64,000 nt of DNA from Lactarius indigo (Eukaryota > Basidiomycota > Agaricomycetes > Russulales > Russulaceae), in contig JAFKAC010000025.1 of the NCBI GenBank assembly GCA_025766275.1, positions 434,001 through 498,000 on the forward strand, written 5' to 3'. Shown piece by piece: positions 32,734 to 43,663 of this stretch (its first letter is position 1; each line of letters opens with the position of its first letter). The notes beneath the pieces are model-generated. The model did no database searches and was not told the DNA's origin. It was given only the letters and a program-made list of their open reading frames with translations. The position numbers and the translations under genes were made by a program.

Positions 32734-35700
32734 ATGCCTCGCAACCGTGATGCCATTGTTCCGGACATCGTTGACGGTATCGAGGATGTCACGGTTCCAG
32801 CGGACCGTTCCGTGACGAGAGCGAAGTCGGAACTCGTGTTTTACGCAAGTGGAGAAAATGCTGCTTGGAGTACTCAAAGAGCACGCAAGTGAGAAGGTAA
32901 CAAACTGGATTCAAACGAAGAGTAGACAAGGTACTTGCTACTCTATGACTACCTCTTTATACTCGTACAGACTAGGGGTTTTCGGGACTATTTTCTGGTG
33001 TTTACGAACTACTAACGAGCTGGCAAAAGATCATCATACGTGGCAGAGACAGCTGGCAAGAAATACATTCGTTGGCAATCGATTCGACGTGGCGCGTTCC
33101 GTGACCGTGATGTCACGTGGGCGTGACAGAGGAGGTCGTAATCAAGCACACCAAGACTAAGCATGGTACAATCCGGACAACAGAAACAGTTGTTCCCGTT
33201 GTCCGTCCACAGAAAGAGCGTCCAGGACAGCCATCACGGTCAAGAAAGATGGGCACACAATCTCATCCTCATGAAGGGAATTCAACAGCTTCCAGGACGC
33301 CGATCCGTTCCCCTGAGGACCCGCATATGCACCCATCCATGGACGAGCAGCAGTACCCACTCCAGGATACCACAGAGGACTGGGAGCCTCATCCACGCTC
33401 GCAGGCCACCCAACAAGCTGCTGTATGTCTTGCGTTGTGTTAGAATCATGTAGAGATCCTGATGAGATGTAGACTCCAATGAAACAGTGGATCGAACTCC
33501 GGAATAGATACCTCCATATTCTATTGGAGACGGAGGCTCAGCGAAGATCCGACAAGTGTTCCAAGTGCACCAGGAAACCTGAAATAAGGTGTCCAGATTG
33601 CTTTGGTTCACCTTCCTTTTGTAAGGAGTGTTGCCTTGAGGCCCACAGGAACTCGCCATTTCACCGACCACTCATATGGAGTGTAACCCACTACACTCCA
33701 GTGACTCTGCACTCCCTCGGGTTTGCATTATATATTGGGCATGCTGGTGCACCATGCCCTCAGACAGTCGAGGTATGGGCATATTTGGTCCTGTGATTCC
33801 CCACACCCCTCACATTAGCATAGGGTATAAGAGCTGCACACACAGTCTCTACAATTCGAAAGGGGCATGCTTTGCAGAGACGCTCCCGCTCAGCATCTCT
33901 TACTTCTGTTCCAGAGGCTCTGGAAACTTCTGATAATGCTGGCCAACTCCCTACACCTCGCGATACTCCTCAGCCAGAAGGCCTATCAACTAATCTGGAA
34001 ATCTCTGATGGACTGTTCAACTCCCTGGATATGTATCTGGAGTCCAATGACAGCAATACCAGTCGAGTGTGAACAGCGGACTCAGGAAATCCGTTGTTCA
34101 CTGTTGTTGATAGGAGTGGTATCTTTGACATGGAGATTGTGTTCTGTGTGTGCTCTGGCACAGATAACACGGGAGAACAGCTCCTCCGAGCTGGGCTATT
34201 TCCATCCACATTCAAGCAAATAGAAACATTGTTTACATTCTCAGTTTTGGATGACTTCATCACAGATAACCTGGAGTGCAAGACCACAGCCCAGCAATAT
34301 TATTCAAAGTTACAGAGCATGACAAACAAGATGTTTCCGCACAATGTCCAAGTACAGTGATACACTGATACATACACACACCTGCATCTAATTAATCATT
34401 ACAGAATCATTACAAGCAACTCCTGAGGGCATCACGCCAGTGGCGGGACCTTAAGAACAGGATGGAAAGTGATCTTGGGCACCAGCCAGACGGAGAGATC
34501 CATCCGGATGGAGCCATGGCTATATTCTGCCCAGCATGCCCACAGCCTGGAATTAACCTTCCCACAGACTGGAAAACACTGTACCCTCCGTATGTCCCTT
34601 ATGAACTGTCACAATCACATATTCATATCCTGCATTACAGAGATCAGCTCATCCGGACATTTATTATGGATGGAAACTTTTCTGCTGAGCACATGCGCCA
34701 TAAATCTCAGGAGAAGGATGTCGCACTATCAGCTGGAATGGCATTCATGGCTAATCCTGATTCCTACAAGGCTCATCTCCAGAGTGGAAAAGAAGTTGCC
34801 CAAGTATGTGGGGTCTTGCATACTCAGCCTCTAGCTAATGGCCTTATAGCCCAGCACATGTAACACTTATAGAGCCATTGAACAGGCAAACTCCAGTAGG
34901 GCCCACCTTGATGTCACAGGGATTGGTGCAACTGCCTGTTGCCATGGGTTCTTTGTTCCAACATCTGTGGTAGATTTCCAGAAAGGAGAGAGGTATGTCT
35001 GCTCCCATGGAATCCACATATCTGGAGGTGATATATTGTTGACTCTAGGCAAATCAATATGGACTACAGCATATGCAAGGCTCTCTCATATAATATGGAA
35101 GACATTCCTGTGGCACTTGTCATGTATGACATCATGTGTCAATATAGAGTCCACTTTCAGGAGCGGGTAGAAAACAGTCCTGAGCTCTCACTCCCCAGCT
35201 CGCTACAACTCCGGATGGGGATTGGCCTGTTCCATATCCATGGACATCAGGATTCCTGCTTGCCCAGGTATTCTCCCAGCTACATTCCAGGAGCAAAGCA
35301 AGTCGATGGGGAAATAATTGAGACACTGTGGGCACCCCTGAACAATATCTCTCGCAGCCTGCGAGGGATGTCATTGGACCACAGGCAGGAGGTATTGGAT
35401 GCTCACATCAATCACTCCAACTGGAAGAAGCTGGTTCGGATTGGTATGCATTCTCCGTCACCACAATTAATACACTGCTTATATCACCCATATGAAAGTG
35501 CCATCCCTACTTAAGCGGTGGAAGAGACTGAAGTCCGGCTTGGATGCTAGTTTGAAGGCATATGAGGCTCTCAATCGGCACTTCCAAGATAAATCCGAAC
35601 AATGGCTTAAGGATGATGAGTGTGCTCAGCAGGACAGGCAGATATCACCATCTTCCATGGATATCTACGACACTGTGAAGGAGAAGGGTATGTGGAATAT

Positions 35701-36978
35701 ACTCATCATCATCCACCCATGGCTGACATATGTTGCAAGCTCCATCCTGTGCTACTATTCAGCAACAGCTCATTAAGGAGAAGAGTGGAGACCATTCCGT
35801 CCATGGTGAGACATCTTGGATTTCATGTGGCCTTAAGATACAGGAGTTGCAGTATGTCCACAATCTTCCTTTCTAGTCCACTAAATAATGATATATCCAG
35901 ACTTGCAATCCACTATCAGCTCCGGACTCAGGGATCCAAGCTCACTATGGAAGATGCACAAATTCTTGAGAACAAACGCAATCGCATACAGAAGCTTATT
36001 GATATTTTTGAGCACCAAGCAGATGCATTCCTTCCCCATCATTGGGCAACAGATGATGCTCCCGTTTGGTCTCTGGGAGACTATGCTGAATATGATAATG
36101 TGGATGATATAGATGACTCTGGCAATCCTGGCCTCACCTCATCTGGTCGATATCACAGACCTCAGACCTCAGACGACTCTGGAATAGAAAGCCTCAATGC
36201 TGAGGACATTCCCCTCCTTCTCCCATCATCACTTGGATGGGAGTGGTGCGCAAGCCATGGTATTAAGTCACTTGCAATTAAAGAGGCAAAGCTACGCTAT
36301 GCTCAGGCAAGTGATTCCATCCACAGGATTCGCCTTGCTTTAGGGTTCAAGTCAGCACTCTTCTGAACACAAGTGCGAGATGCCTGGACACAAAGGACGA
36401 AGACCCGCGCATGGACCGCTGTTCACAGTGTCGATAGCACGGTTCATGAGCATGCCCGAAACTATGGCATGGCACGGGATGCATATCTCAAAGTTCAGGA
36501 AGGATCCGGAATGTTTCCGGAATTGCCACCACTCCGCCTCACAGATCTCCGTGTCAGCACAGCCATTCTTGGGGCAGCACAGGTCAGACAATGCAATAAA
36601 CAGCTTCCATGGATATGGAGCTTTGGGACCTCTGAAAGGCAGGATGGAACTTGGATGGATGAGTGTAAGTCAACTGCACAATGGAAAGTATCACAAATAC
36701 TTACAGATTGAACAGTCAACCGAGTCCATTGGCTTCGGGCAAAAGCTCAGCTTGAGCGATGGAAAGAAGAGCAGCATAGTATTCATAACGAGGCCATCTG
36801 GATTCCAGCTTACTTTCATTCCAAGGCAGAGTGTTGGAAGGCCTGGATGGATATGGCATCACATGCACAGCTTCCTGGGCATGGAGCATATGCATCTCGT
36901 CAAGCACATGCATGGGAGGAGCTATCTAGGAGTTCTATCAAGGCACTCATACCAATCACATCTACCTCATTAAAATAA
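32734..36978 (+). pseudogene. KDZ transposase (CxC zinc finger, DDE), in-frame stop
   Basis: Many-exon gene of the KDZ family. The N-terminal part (about 33476-33775) has Q-W-I-E-L-R-N-R-Y-L and a Cys-rich CxC-type finger: C-S-K-C, C-P-D-C, C-K-E-C-C, then S-P-F-H-R. Then F-T-V-V-D-R-S-G and C-P-A-C-P-Q-P-G-I-N-L-P. Catalytic candidates: Asp in T-F-I-M-D-G-N-F-S-A-E-H (about 34672), Asp in M-Y-D-I-M-C-Q-Y (about 35130), and Glu in D-G-E-I-I-E-T-L-W (about 35310), preceded by H-I-H-G-H-Q. The C-terminal R-V-H-W-L-R-A-K-A-Q-L-E-R-W is typical. Breaks: in-frame TGA at 36364-36366, within continuous homology, and a repeat at about 32905-33128 between the first two coding segments. Confidence 0.9.
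32905..33128. repeat. Dispersed repeat D, copy 1, in the KDZ transposase gene
   Basis: Related to 63130-63397 in the same orientation: both have A-G-A-G-T-A-G-A-C-A-A-G-G-T-A, then A-C-T-[AC]-x-G-G-x-T-T-T-T-C, then T-G-A-C-C-G-T-G-A-T-G-T-C-A-[CT]-G-T-G and end near C-G-T-G-A-C-A. Ends and target duplication are not resolved. Confidence 0.6.
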
Positions 36979-37199
36979 GTATTGACCATGTAAGGATATA
37001 TTCTAGTTCCTATCAACTCATAACTTGTAGATCAATAATATCACTCTGCCTCTATATTTCTTGAATGAAAGTTGCCAATTGTCATTTTATGCGAAACTCA
37101 TACTTCTGTATAAGATGGATGTTTATTCTTCCGTCAGCAATGGAAGGCTACCCTTCTATATGAAACAGACTAAGATTCCACATGTCAAGAGATCTTGTG

Positions 37200-37930
37200 C
37201 ATCCAGGTTAACGGAATGTGTACTTTCCGTGTTAATGGAATCAGCAGCTTCCATGTTAACAGAATCAGTTGTTTCCGTGTTCACGGAATCAGTTCCTTCC
37301 GTGTTAATGGAATATGTGCCCTCCATATTAATGGAATCAATTCCCTCCATGTTAACGGAATAAATTTCTTCCGTTAACACGGAACTAGTGCCTTCCGTGT
37401 TAGTGGAATCTGTTGCTTCCATGTTAACGGAATCAGTGCCTTCTGTGTTAATGGAAAATGTTGCTTCCATGTCAACGAAATCAATGGCTTCCGTGTCAAC
37501 GGAATCATTGGCTTCCGTGTCAACGGAATCATTGGCTTCCGTGTCAACGGAATCATTTGATTCCGTGTTAACGGAATATGTGGCTTCTGTGTTAATGGAG
37601 TCTGTAGCTTCCGTATTAATGGAATCTGTTGCTTCCGTTTTCACGGACTCTGTAACTTCCAGATTCACTGACTATGTAGCTTCCGGTTTAATGGACTCTG
37701 TAGCTTCCAGTTCAATGGAATATGTGGCTTCCATTTTCAAGGAATTGTTAACTTCCACGAAAATGGATGCTGCAGCTTCCGCTAAAACGGATTCTGCAGC
37801 TTCCATGAACACAAATGCTGCAGCTTCCATGAAAACGGATGCTGTAGCTTCCATCTTCACGGAAGCTCATTCTTCCGTCTTTATGGAAACATATTCTTCC
37901 ATCTTCATGGAAACTAATTCTTCCATATGA
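37200..37930. repeat. Right array, 24-bp unit, about 30 copies
   Basis: Unit of 24 bp of the form C-T-T-C-C-G-T-G-T-T-A-A-C-G-G-A-A followed by T-C-A-G-T-G-like bases; each unit contains TTCCGT and ACGGAA as an inverted pair around GTTAAC. Because 24 is a multiple of 3 it stays open on both strands and gives long false frames. It mirrors the left array just inside the opposite end of the element. Confidence 0.88.
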
Positions 37931-38080
37931 GATGTAAGCTTATTCTGCCATTTAATTGGGAAGGCCTTGCTTCTGTAGGTGACAGGAGCTTATACTTCTA
38001 TGTTTCCTGCAGTGGAAATGTCTGATTCCGATAAACCCATAGAATATTATTTATCAATGTGAGATGCTGTACAGGAAATC

Positions 38081-38190
38081 CCTGAACCGATGTCAGGTGG
38101 CCCATGAATTCCGGAAAAATATAGTGCGTCGGCCGACGTCGGTTGGCCCATGAGTCATGAGGGAATCTGCCCGTCGGGTGGCCCATCAAC
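38081..38190 (-). repeat. Right terminal inverted repeat of the KDZ element
   Basis: Reverse complement of 23539-23647. Similarity continues weakly outward for another ~20 bp (A-T-G-G-C-A-G-A), so the true end is probably near 38210. DNA from 38191 to 38357 has a short imperfect duplication around C-T-T-A-G-C-A-x-A-G-G-x-G-C-T-G-T-T-A-C-A-G-A-A-G and no gene. Confidence 0.88.
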
Positions 38191-38357
38191 CATGAAATTC
38201 ATGGCAGAACATTGGCTGTTAGGCCTCCACGCTCGTCCATTGCTACAGACTCAGTCACCTTAGCACAAGGGGCTGTTACAGAAGGACCTTCCCACCTCAG
38301 CATAGGGGGATCATCACAGACTCAACTACCTTAGCATAGGAGCTGTTACAGAAGACC

Positions 38358-41300
38358 TTAGGAATCCTTCCACTCAGTGGGGATCCAACTCAGAGTCCTT
38401 TGCCTTGGGCAGAATCTGTTACAGAACAATGCACACCCCTGCAGAGGCGTGACAATAAGGAGCACAAATGGGGAATGTTTGGTCATGGCGTTCATCCACA
38501 AGTTGTGTGTGAATTGTGCCATGGGTAGGACTTCTGCCCAGTTGTCTTGCCTTACATTACACCAGTGTCGTAAGTATTGTTCCAGCCATTGGTTGGTACA
38601 TTCCAACTGGCCATCAGTTTGGGGGTGGTATGCTGATGATATGTTCTGCTGTATCCCCAAGGTGTTACACAGTTGCCTCATAAAGGTAGATGCAAATCTG
38701 GGGTCTCAATTGGATATGATTTTTCAGGGTAAGCTGTAATGAGGGTATACGTGTTGAAGATAAAGTTTGGCTACTCCTTCCGATGTTATGGTTTTGTTGC
38801 AGGGAATGAATATTGCCGCCTTGGAGCAGTCGTGGTCAGTGATGGTAAGGATCAAGTCAAATCCATTTGATACAGGGAGTTTAACTATGAAGTCCATGGC
38901 CACTACTTCAAAAGGCTCGGCCGATGGGTCTGTGGTGATGGGAAAGAGGTGTGGTTTCTGTTGGTGGGGATTGATCTTGTTACTTTGGCATGTAGCGCAT
39001 TCTTTGATGTAGGCTTCCACATCCTTTCACATGTTCAACCACCAGAAGTCATGTCGTACTAGTTCCAGAGTATTTGCAATTCCTGGGTGTCTGGCACTTG
39101 GAGTGTCATGGAAAAAGGTGATTACCCCCCACTTAAGATCGTTGTTTCCCACAACAACGAGGGCATCTCCCTTCCACCACAGCCCATTGTGCTTTTTTAG
39201 GTTGTGGGGTTCGATCCATGGAAGGAGCATTGCTTCGTCCATGTTTTGCGCGATTTGAGTCCATATATCCATATCGTGCATGGACGTTTGCATGATTTAG
39301 AGGAATACGTTTTCTGGTAGAACAGTGACGTGATTGTTGTCCATGGTACCGTAGTTGTAGTCGGGGCATCGAGACAGTGAATCGGCTTGTGTATTTTTCG
39401 TGCCTGGGATGTGTTTGAGCACAAAATTGTACTCTGAGAGTTCTTGAAACTCCTGGGCTACTCTCCAGTTTATTTTTCGTGGTTCCTTCCAGTATTGAAG
39501 GTTGGCGTGGTCGGTGTGTATGATTATTAGGTGAGGGGATCCTATGAGGTACATGCACCACATTCGCAATGCTTTGACGATTGCAAGTAACTCTCGGTCA
39601 TATATGTCATAATTTTGTTCTGCTTCTGTGAGGGACTTGGAGTAGAACGCGACTGGGTGAAGCTTCTGATCTTCTCCTTTTTGGTTTAGTACTGCCCCTA
39701 GAGCATAGCTAGAAGCATCTACTTCGATTTCGAAAGGTTGGTCCAGTCAAGGAAATAGAAGCACCAGTTTGCTACTGATGCGGTCCTTGATGGTGTCAAA
39801 TGCCTTTTGTCTTGTTTCCGTCCAATCCCAGGGTATGTCCTTCTTTGTAAGATTGTGTAGGGGTCTTGTGATGGTCAAAAATCCCCTTATGAAGTGCCTA
39901 TAGAAGTTGCAGAACCCTAAGAAGGCCTGCACTTCTTTGAGCATTGTTGGTGCCTTCCAATCCCGTACCCCTTAAACCTTGACCAGGTCCATGCGTAGTT
40001 TTCCGTGCCTGATAATGAGCCCCAGATATTCCACCTTGTGGACCTCAAACACACACTTCTCTGGTTTGATATAGAGGTCGTGTTCATCACAGAGGTCTAG
40101 TACTTGGTGAAGTATATGCCTATGATGTTCTAAGTTGTCCAGTGTGGCTATTAGGATGTCATCCATGTACACGATGACTTCTCCAGTCAACACCAATTCC
40201 TGAAAGATGGTATCCATCATAGTCTGGAAGGTGCTTGGGGAGTTTGTTAGGCCGAAGAACATTACTTGGGGTTTGAATAGGCCCTGGTTAGTTTTAAATG
40301 CCGCCTTCCATTCATCCCCTTCTTTGATGCAAACATTGTTATATCCCCATTGTATATCTAGTTTTGAATACAGTTGGGCATTTTGAATGCGGTCAATGAG
40401 TTTGGGGATTAAGGGGAGTGGGTAGTGATTCTTTACAGTGACATCGTTGAGTCATCGATAGTCTTGTACTGGGCATAACTTTCCATCCTTCTTTTGATAA
40501 AGAAGAATGGAGACACGTAGGGCGATTTCAACAGTTGGATATACTGTTTTTCCAGGTGCTCTTTGACGAATTCCGAGAGTTTTTCGGTTTCTGGGATAGT
40601 CAATGGGTATACCTTGCAGTCCATGGTTTCAGGGGCTTTGGGGATTAAGTCAATTGCGTGGTCCCATGGTCTCAATGGAGGAAAACATTGTGACGCTTCT
40701 TCACTGAAGACCTTCTGATGTCTCCAATATTCTCTGGGGACCATCTCTTCGAATGTTTTCTGGGGTTTCTTTGCCACTTCTCGCTGTGCCAATTCTGAGG
40801 CTGTGGTTGTTTTGCACAGACGGATACATGGTTCCTCTTCTTGTTCCAGTTGTTCCCAAGCTGCCTCATCAAGTTGATACGTCTTCAATGCCTTAATGGT
40901 AGATTCCATAGGCATGGCTTCATCTGACAGATAAAGGCTGGTAATCACCACCGGCTGGAATTCTTCATCGATAGTGGCATCTCGCCAGTGGAACTTGGGT
41001 TCAAATGCTGTGAACCAAGGGTAGCCCAATATCACTTCATCGTTTCCTAGATCTGTAATGAGGAATCAAAGGTTTTGGACTTTGTTCCCGGTCCTCATGG
41101 TTAAGTCTGTGAAGGACGTAATTTCTCCTCCCTGATTGTGTGTTCCATCAATGTTCCATATTTTGATGGAACATTCCATAGGGAGCCAGGCAATTTTGAG
41201 TCATTTTAGGAGGTTTGCGCATATGAAATTGTCTGTGGCTCCTGAATCAATAAGGACGTTTCGTTTGGCCGTTGTGTGTGCAGATTTAAAGAGAACTGGA

Positions 41301-41648
41301 ATTTGCATAGATTGGAATCTGCTAGTGTACACACTAAGTTTTAAAGCTCTAGCCCAGGCCACCAGGTTCAAGTGTTGAGAAAATCCTTTTTCTGTCCAAA
41401 CAGTTTGTCCACCATAAGTTCACGGACTTCTGGGCTTTGAGCAAATAGTGCTGCAACTTGGGCGTCTGCTTGTTCTTCGTTTGAGAGGGGGCGTGAAGCT
41501 GTCATGGAAATCGTGGCTGTTGTTGGAGTGGTGTTGTCTGCGGCCTTGGCTGTTACTGCTGGCTTCTGTGGGCAGAAGTGGGAGATGTGGCCTTGGCCCC
41601 GGCATTGGAAACACCTTCCTTCCTTTTGGAGTTGTTTCTTCTCATCAT
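38358..41648 (-). pseudogene. Gypsy B: end of Gag, protease, RT, RNase H, partial integrase
   Basis: Read right to left: CCHC knuckle C-F-Q-C-R-G-Q-G-H-I-S-H-F-C (about 41600), protease D-S-G-A-T-D-N-F (about 41240), RT with [10 protein letters not shown] and active site Y-M-D-D (about 40160), RNase H with E-V-D-A-S-S-Y-A-L-G and Y-D-R-E-L-L-A-I-V-K-A-L-R, H-P-G-I-A-N-T-L zinc-binding region, and integrase D-F-I-V-K-L-P to H-P-Q-T-D-G-Q (about 38600). Several stops and at least one frameshift (near 40490, after S-P-F-F-F-I-K) break it. The sequence ends in integrase near 38358. Confidence 0.88.
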
Positions 41649-41941
41649 TGTTACGCTTGTATGGGCGTAGTGTCCGACTTGGACGGTACTGTGGGAACAC
41701 AATGCCCCAGATCATCAGTCAACTTACGGGGGAGGCAAATACAGCCAAGGCATCCCCTAGTCGACAGTGATACTAGCAGCCTTCTATCAGACAGAAGTAC
41801 TGAGAGGCAGAGAATGGCAGATAAGAAGGGAAAGGGGGATGAGCAGACAGCCCAAGGGAGAGGTGACAGACAGCCAACCACAGCTCAAAAGATAGAGGGA
41901 AGGATGGCGAACAGCCGATACAATTCCACAAGTAACTAAAG

Positions 41942-42393
41942 TGTAACGCCGTCACAGCGTTAGCTTGACTTGAGCTTGACAGAGGCGACTGTAACTTAGC
42001 TAGTCACGCTGAAGGCATATGGCACAAAGGCAATGTTAGATGCTTGAAGGCACTAAGGCGTCGACACTTGAACTCGACAGAGATCTGAATTGAAGAAGAA
42101 GAGGGAACAAGACAAGAAGTGACGATTGAAGAAGACCAAGATGGCGTATCTTGGTCTTCGCAGCTATCCTTAAATACAAGAAAAGCAGGCTTTCAAGCGC
42201 TGCTATGAGTCACCGTAATGTAGCGTCCAACGTATCGTGTAAGTACCTCTATCCTAATACTACTACTACCTGTACTAGGATCGAGTCATCTCCAAACACC
42301 TAACTCCTTCGTAAACCCCGAGTCCGTGACTAATCTACCTTACCGCCGTAGTCACAACCGGTACAGTAAGGGTCCAATACATGAAACGTGACA
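41942..42393 (-). repeat. Gypsy A 3' LTR (452 bp)
   Basis: Same length as 49093-49544. Adjacent on the internal side is the polypurine tract (reverse complement of 42394-42408, reading A-A-A-A-G-G-G-G-G-T-G-A). Confidence 0.94.
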
Positions 42394-42424
42394 TCACCCC
42401 CTTTTCTAGCATGAGGCCCCAGAC

Positions 42425-43663
42425 TCACTGGAAGTCACGAGCTATCCACTCGCGCTGTTTGTCCTTGATGCATCGGAATACGTCCGCGCGCTCCAGGCGG
42501 TACACGCAGTCCATCTTGTCTTCGCGGGCGACGAGAACCATCCCACGAAGCTGATGAATGCGCGCCTGCAGGCGTGATTCTTCGTGGGCCACGGCGCGGT
42601 AGCACGTTACCTCCGCAACCAGGGACTCGTCCCCTATGCGGTTGAGTGCGCGGTCGGTGAGCTTGTCGGCGGCGAGGATGACGAGATCCTCGTGGGCGAT
42701 GAAGGTGCGATTCGCAGCCGAGAGTCGTGGGGTGGCGTAGAGTGGTTTGCCGTAGAGGTAGGGGGACCCTGGGATGACTCCCAGGACAAAAGGGTTTGCA
42801 CCTCCAACAATTTGTATGTGACTCGCCTGTAGTTCTACTCCGTCTGGCCCGGTGATGGGGAAGTGAATGTGATGGGGCTGCCGATTCGCCCGGAACCCTT
42901 CAGGTGCGAGGACCTGCGCCGGGTCGTCGTCTCGCATAATGGGGGTGTGTAATGCGACGCCGGGCAGTCGCACACGTCCTCGAGACATGGGGGTTCCGTC
43001 GGTGTGCAAGAGCCACGGGGTGATTCCGGGATCAGCAGAGTCGCGGTTCGTTCAAAGGAGGGGGTGGCTGACCGGGTAGTAATCTCCGTCGTCATGGTCA
43101 GCTTGGTCCGGCATCGCTGCCTGCGCTGCCGCAACTCACTCAATCTCTCCTGCGCCAACCTCAACTGTTCTTTGGCCCAGTCCTGAGCCGTCCTCTGCCA
43201 GACCTCCTCCGCCTCCATCTCCGCTCGGTCCTTCGTTAGATCGATCGGCCGGGAAAACTCCCCTAATACCGATAAGAGCGTCGTCTGGGGGGATGATCGC
43301 GATGGGTTCACGCGCCCCGCTGTCGTCTCGGAAGACGTGAGGGATGGCAGGCTGCTCGTCGCTGGGCTGGCGCGTGGGGTCTGGGAACCTCTGTAAGATG
43401 CCAGCCCATTCTTGAGCGGTGATATGCCCCGTTTGCATGTTTGCAGGTGTGTACGGAGTGAGCTGGACCACTGGAACCACGGTTTCTTCGTCGTCTTGGA
43501 TGATGGCGGTGGTGTCTTGCGCGACTTGGTCGAGGAGGATCGCCGTGGTGACATGTTCTCTCCTGTTTTTGTCTGGCTGGCTTTTAAGGTGTCTTGTGGC
43601 TGTTCGGCCCGCCAGGTATGCCTCTATTGCTTCCGGGGCGAACACATCGTCCTTATCGACCCA
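42425..43663 (-). pseudogene. Gypsy A: ~400-residue extension after the chromodomain
   Basis: Same reading frame as the chromodomain, continuing past TAG 43664-43666 to a stop at 42425. Interrupted by TGA at 43136-43138 and 43052-43054. Features: an acidic stretch (I-I-Q-D-D-E-E-T-V-V), a Gly-rich linker, then a conserved-looking tail with A-N-R-Q-P-H-H-I-H-F-P-I, L-I-A/V-type helices and V-Y-R-L-E-R-A-D-V-F-R. No known domain recognised. It could be part of the Pol polyprotein or a separate 3' ORF. Confidence 0.6.

Larger units (their letters stand above)
23539..38190. mobile_element. KDZ-type DNA transposon with cargo genes (~14.6 kb)
   Basis: Bounded by ~110-bp inverted repeats (23539-23647 and 38081-38190). 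Carries a KDZ (Kyakuja-Dileera-Zisupton) transposase on the plus strand at 32734-36978, plus an HMG-like gene, a Pro/Ala-rich gene, a Zn2Cys6 gene and a small acidic gene. Arrays of short inverted motifs lie just inside both ends (23820-24720, 37200-37930), with a third near 27.0-27.5 kb, all sharing a TTCCGTG/CACGGAA core. Exact ends and target duplication could not be fixed. The transposase has an in-frame stop and a repeat in its 5' region, so this copy is probably not autonomous now. Confidence 0.75.

Noticed and set aside
37156..37930. Long open frames on both strands with S-V-N-T-E and T-E-S-V-A-S repeats
   Set aside because: The 24-bp array is a multiple of three, so it stays open in several frames on both strands; no start context, introns or domain support.
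23539..38190. TET/JBP dioxygenase as KDZ cargo
   Set aside because: KDZ elements in fungi can carry TET/JBP genes, so it was looked for; no H-x-D ... H iron-binding layout was seen in any cargo frame.
23539..38190. Starship-type giant element
   Set aside because: No tyrosine-recombinase captain gene (DUF3435-like) was seen; a KDZ transposase and inverted repeats explain the element better.
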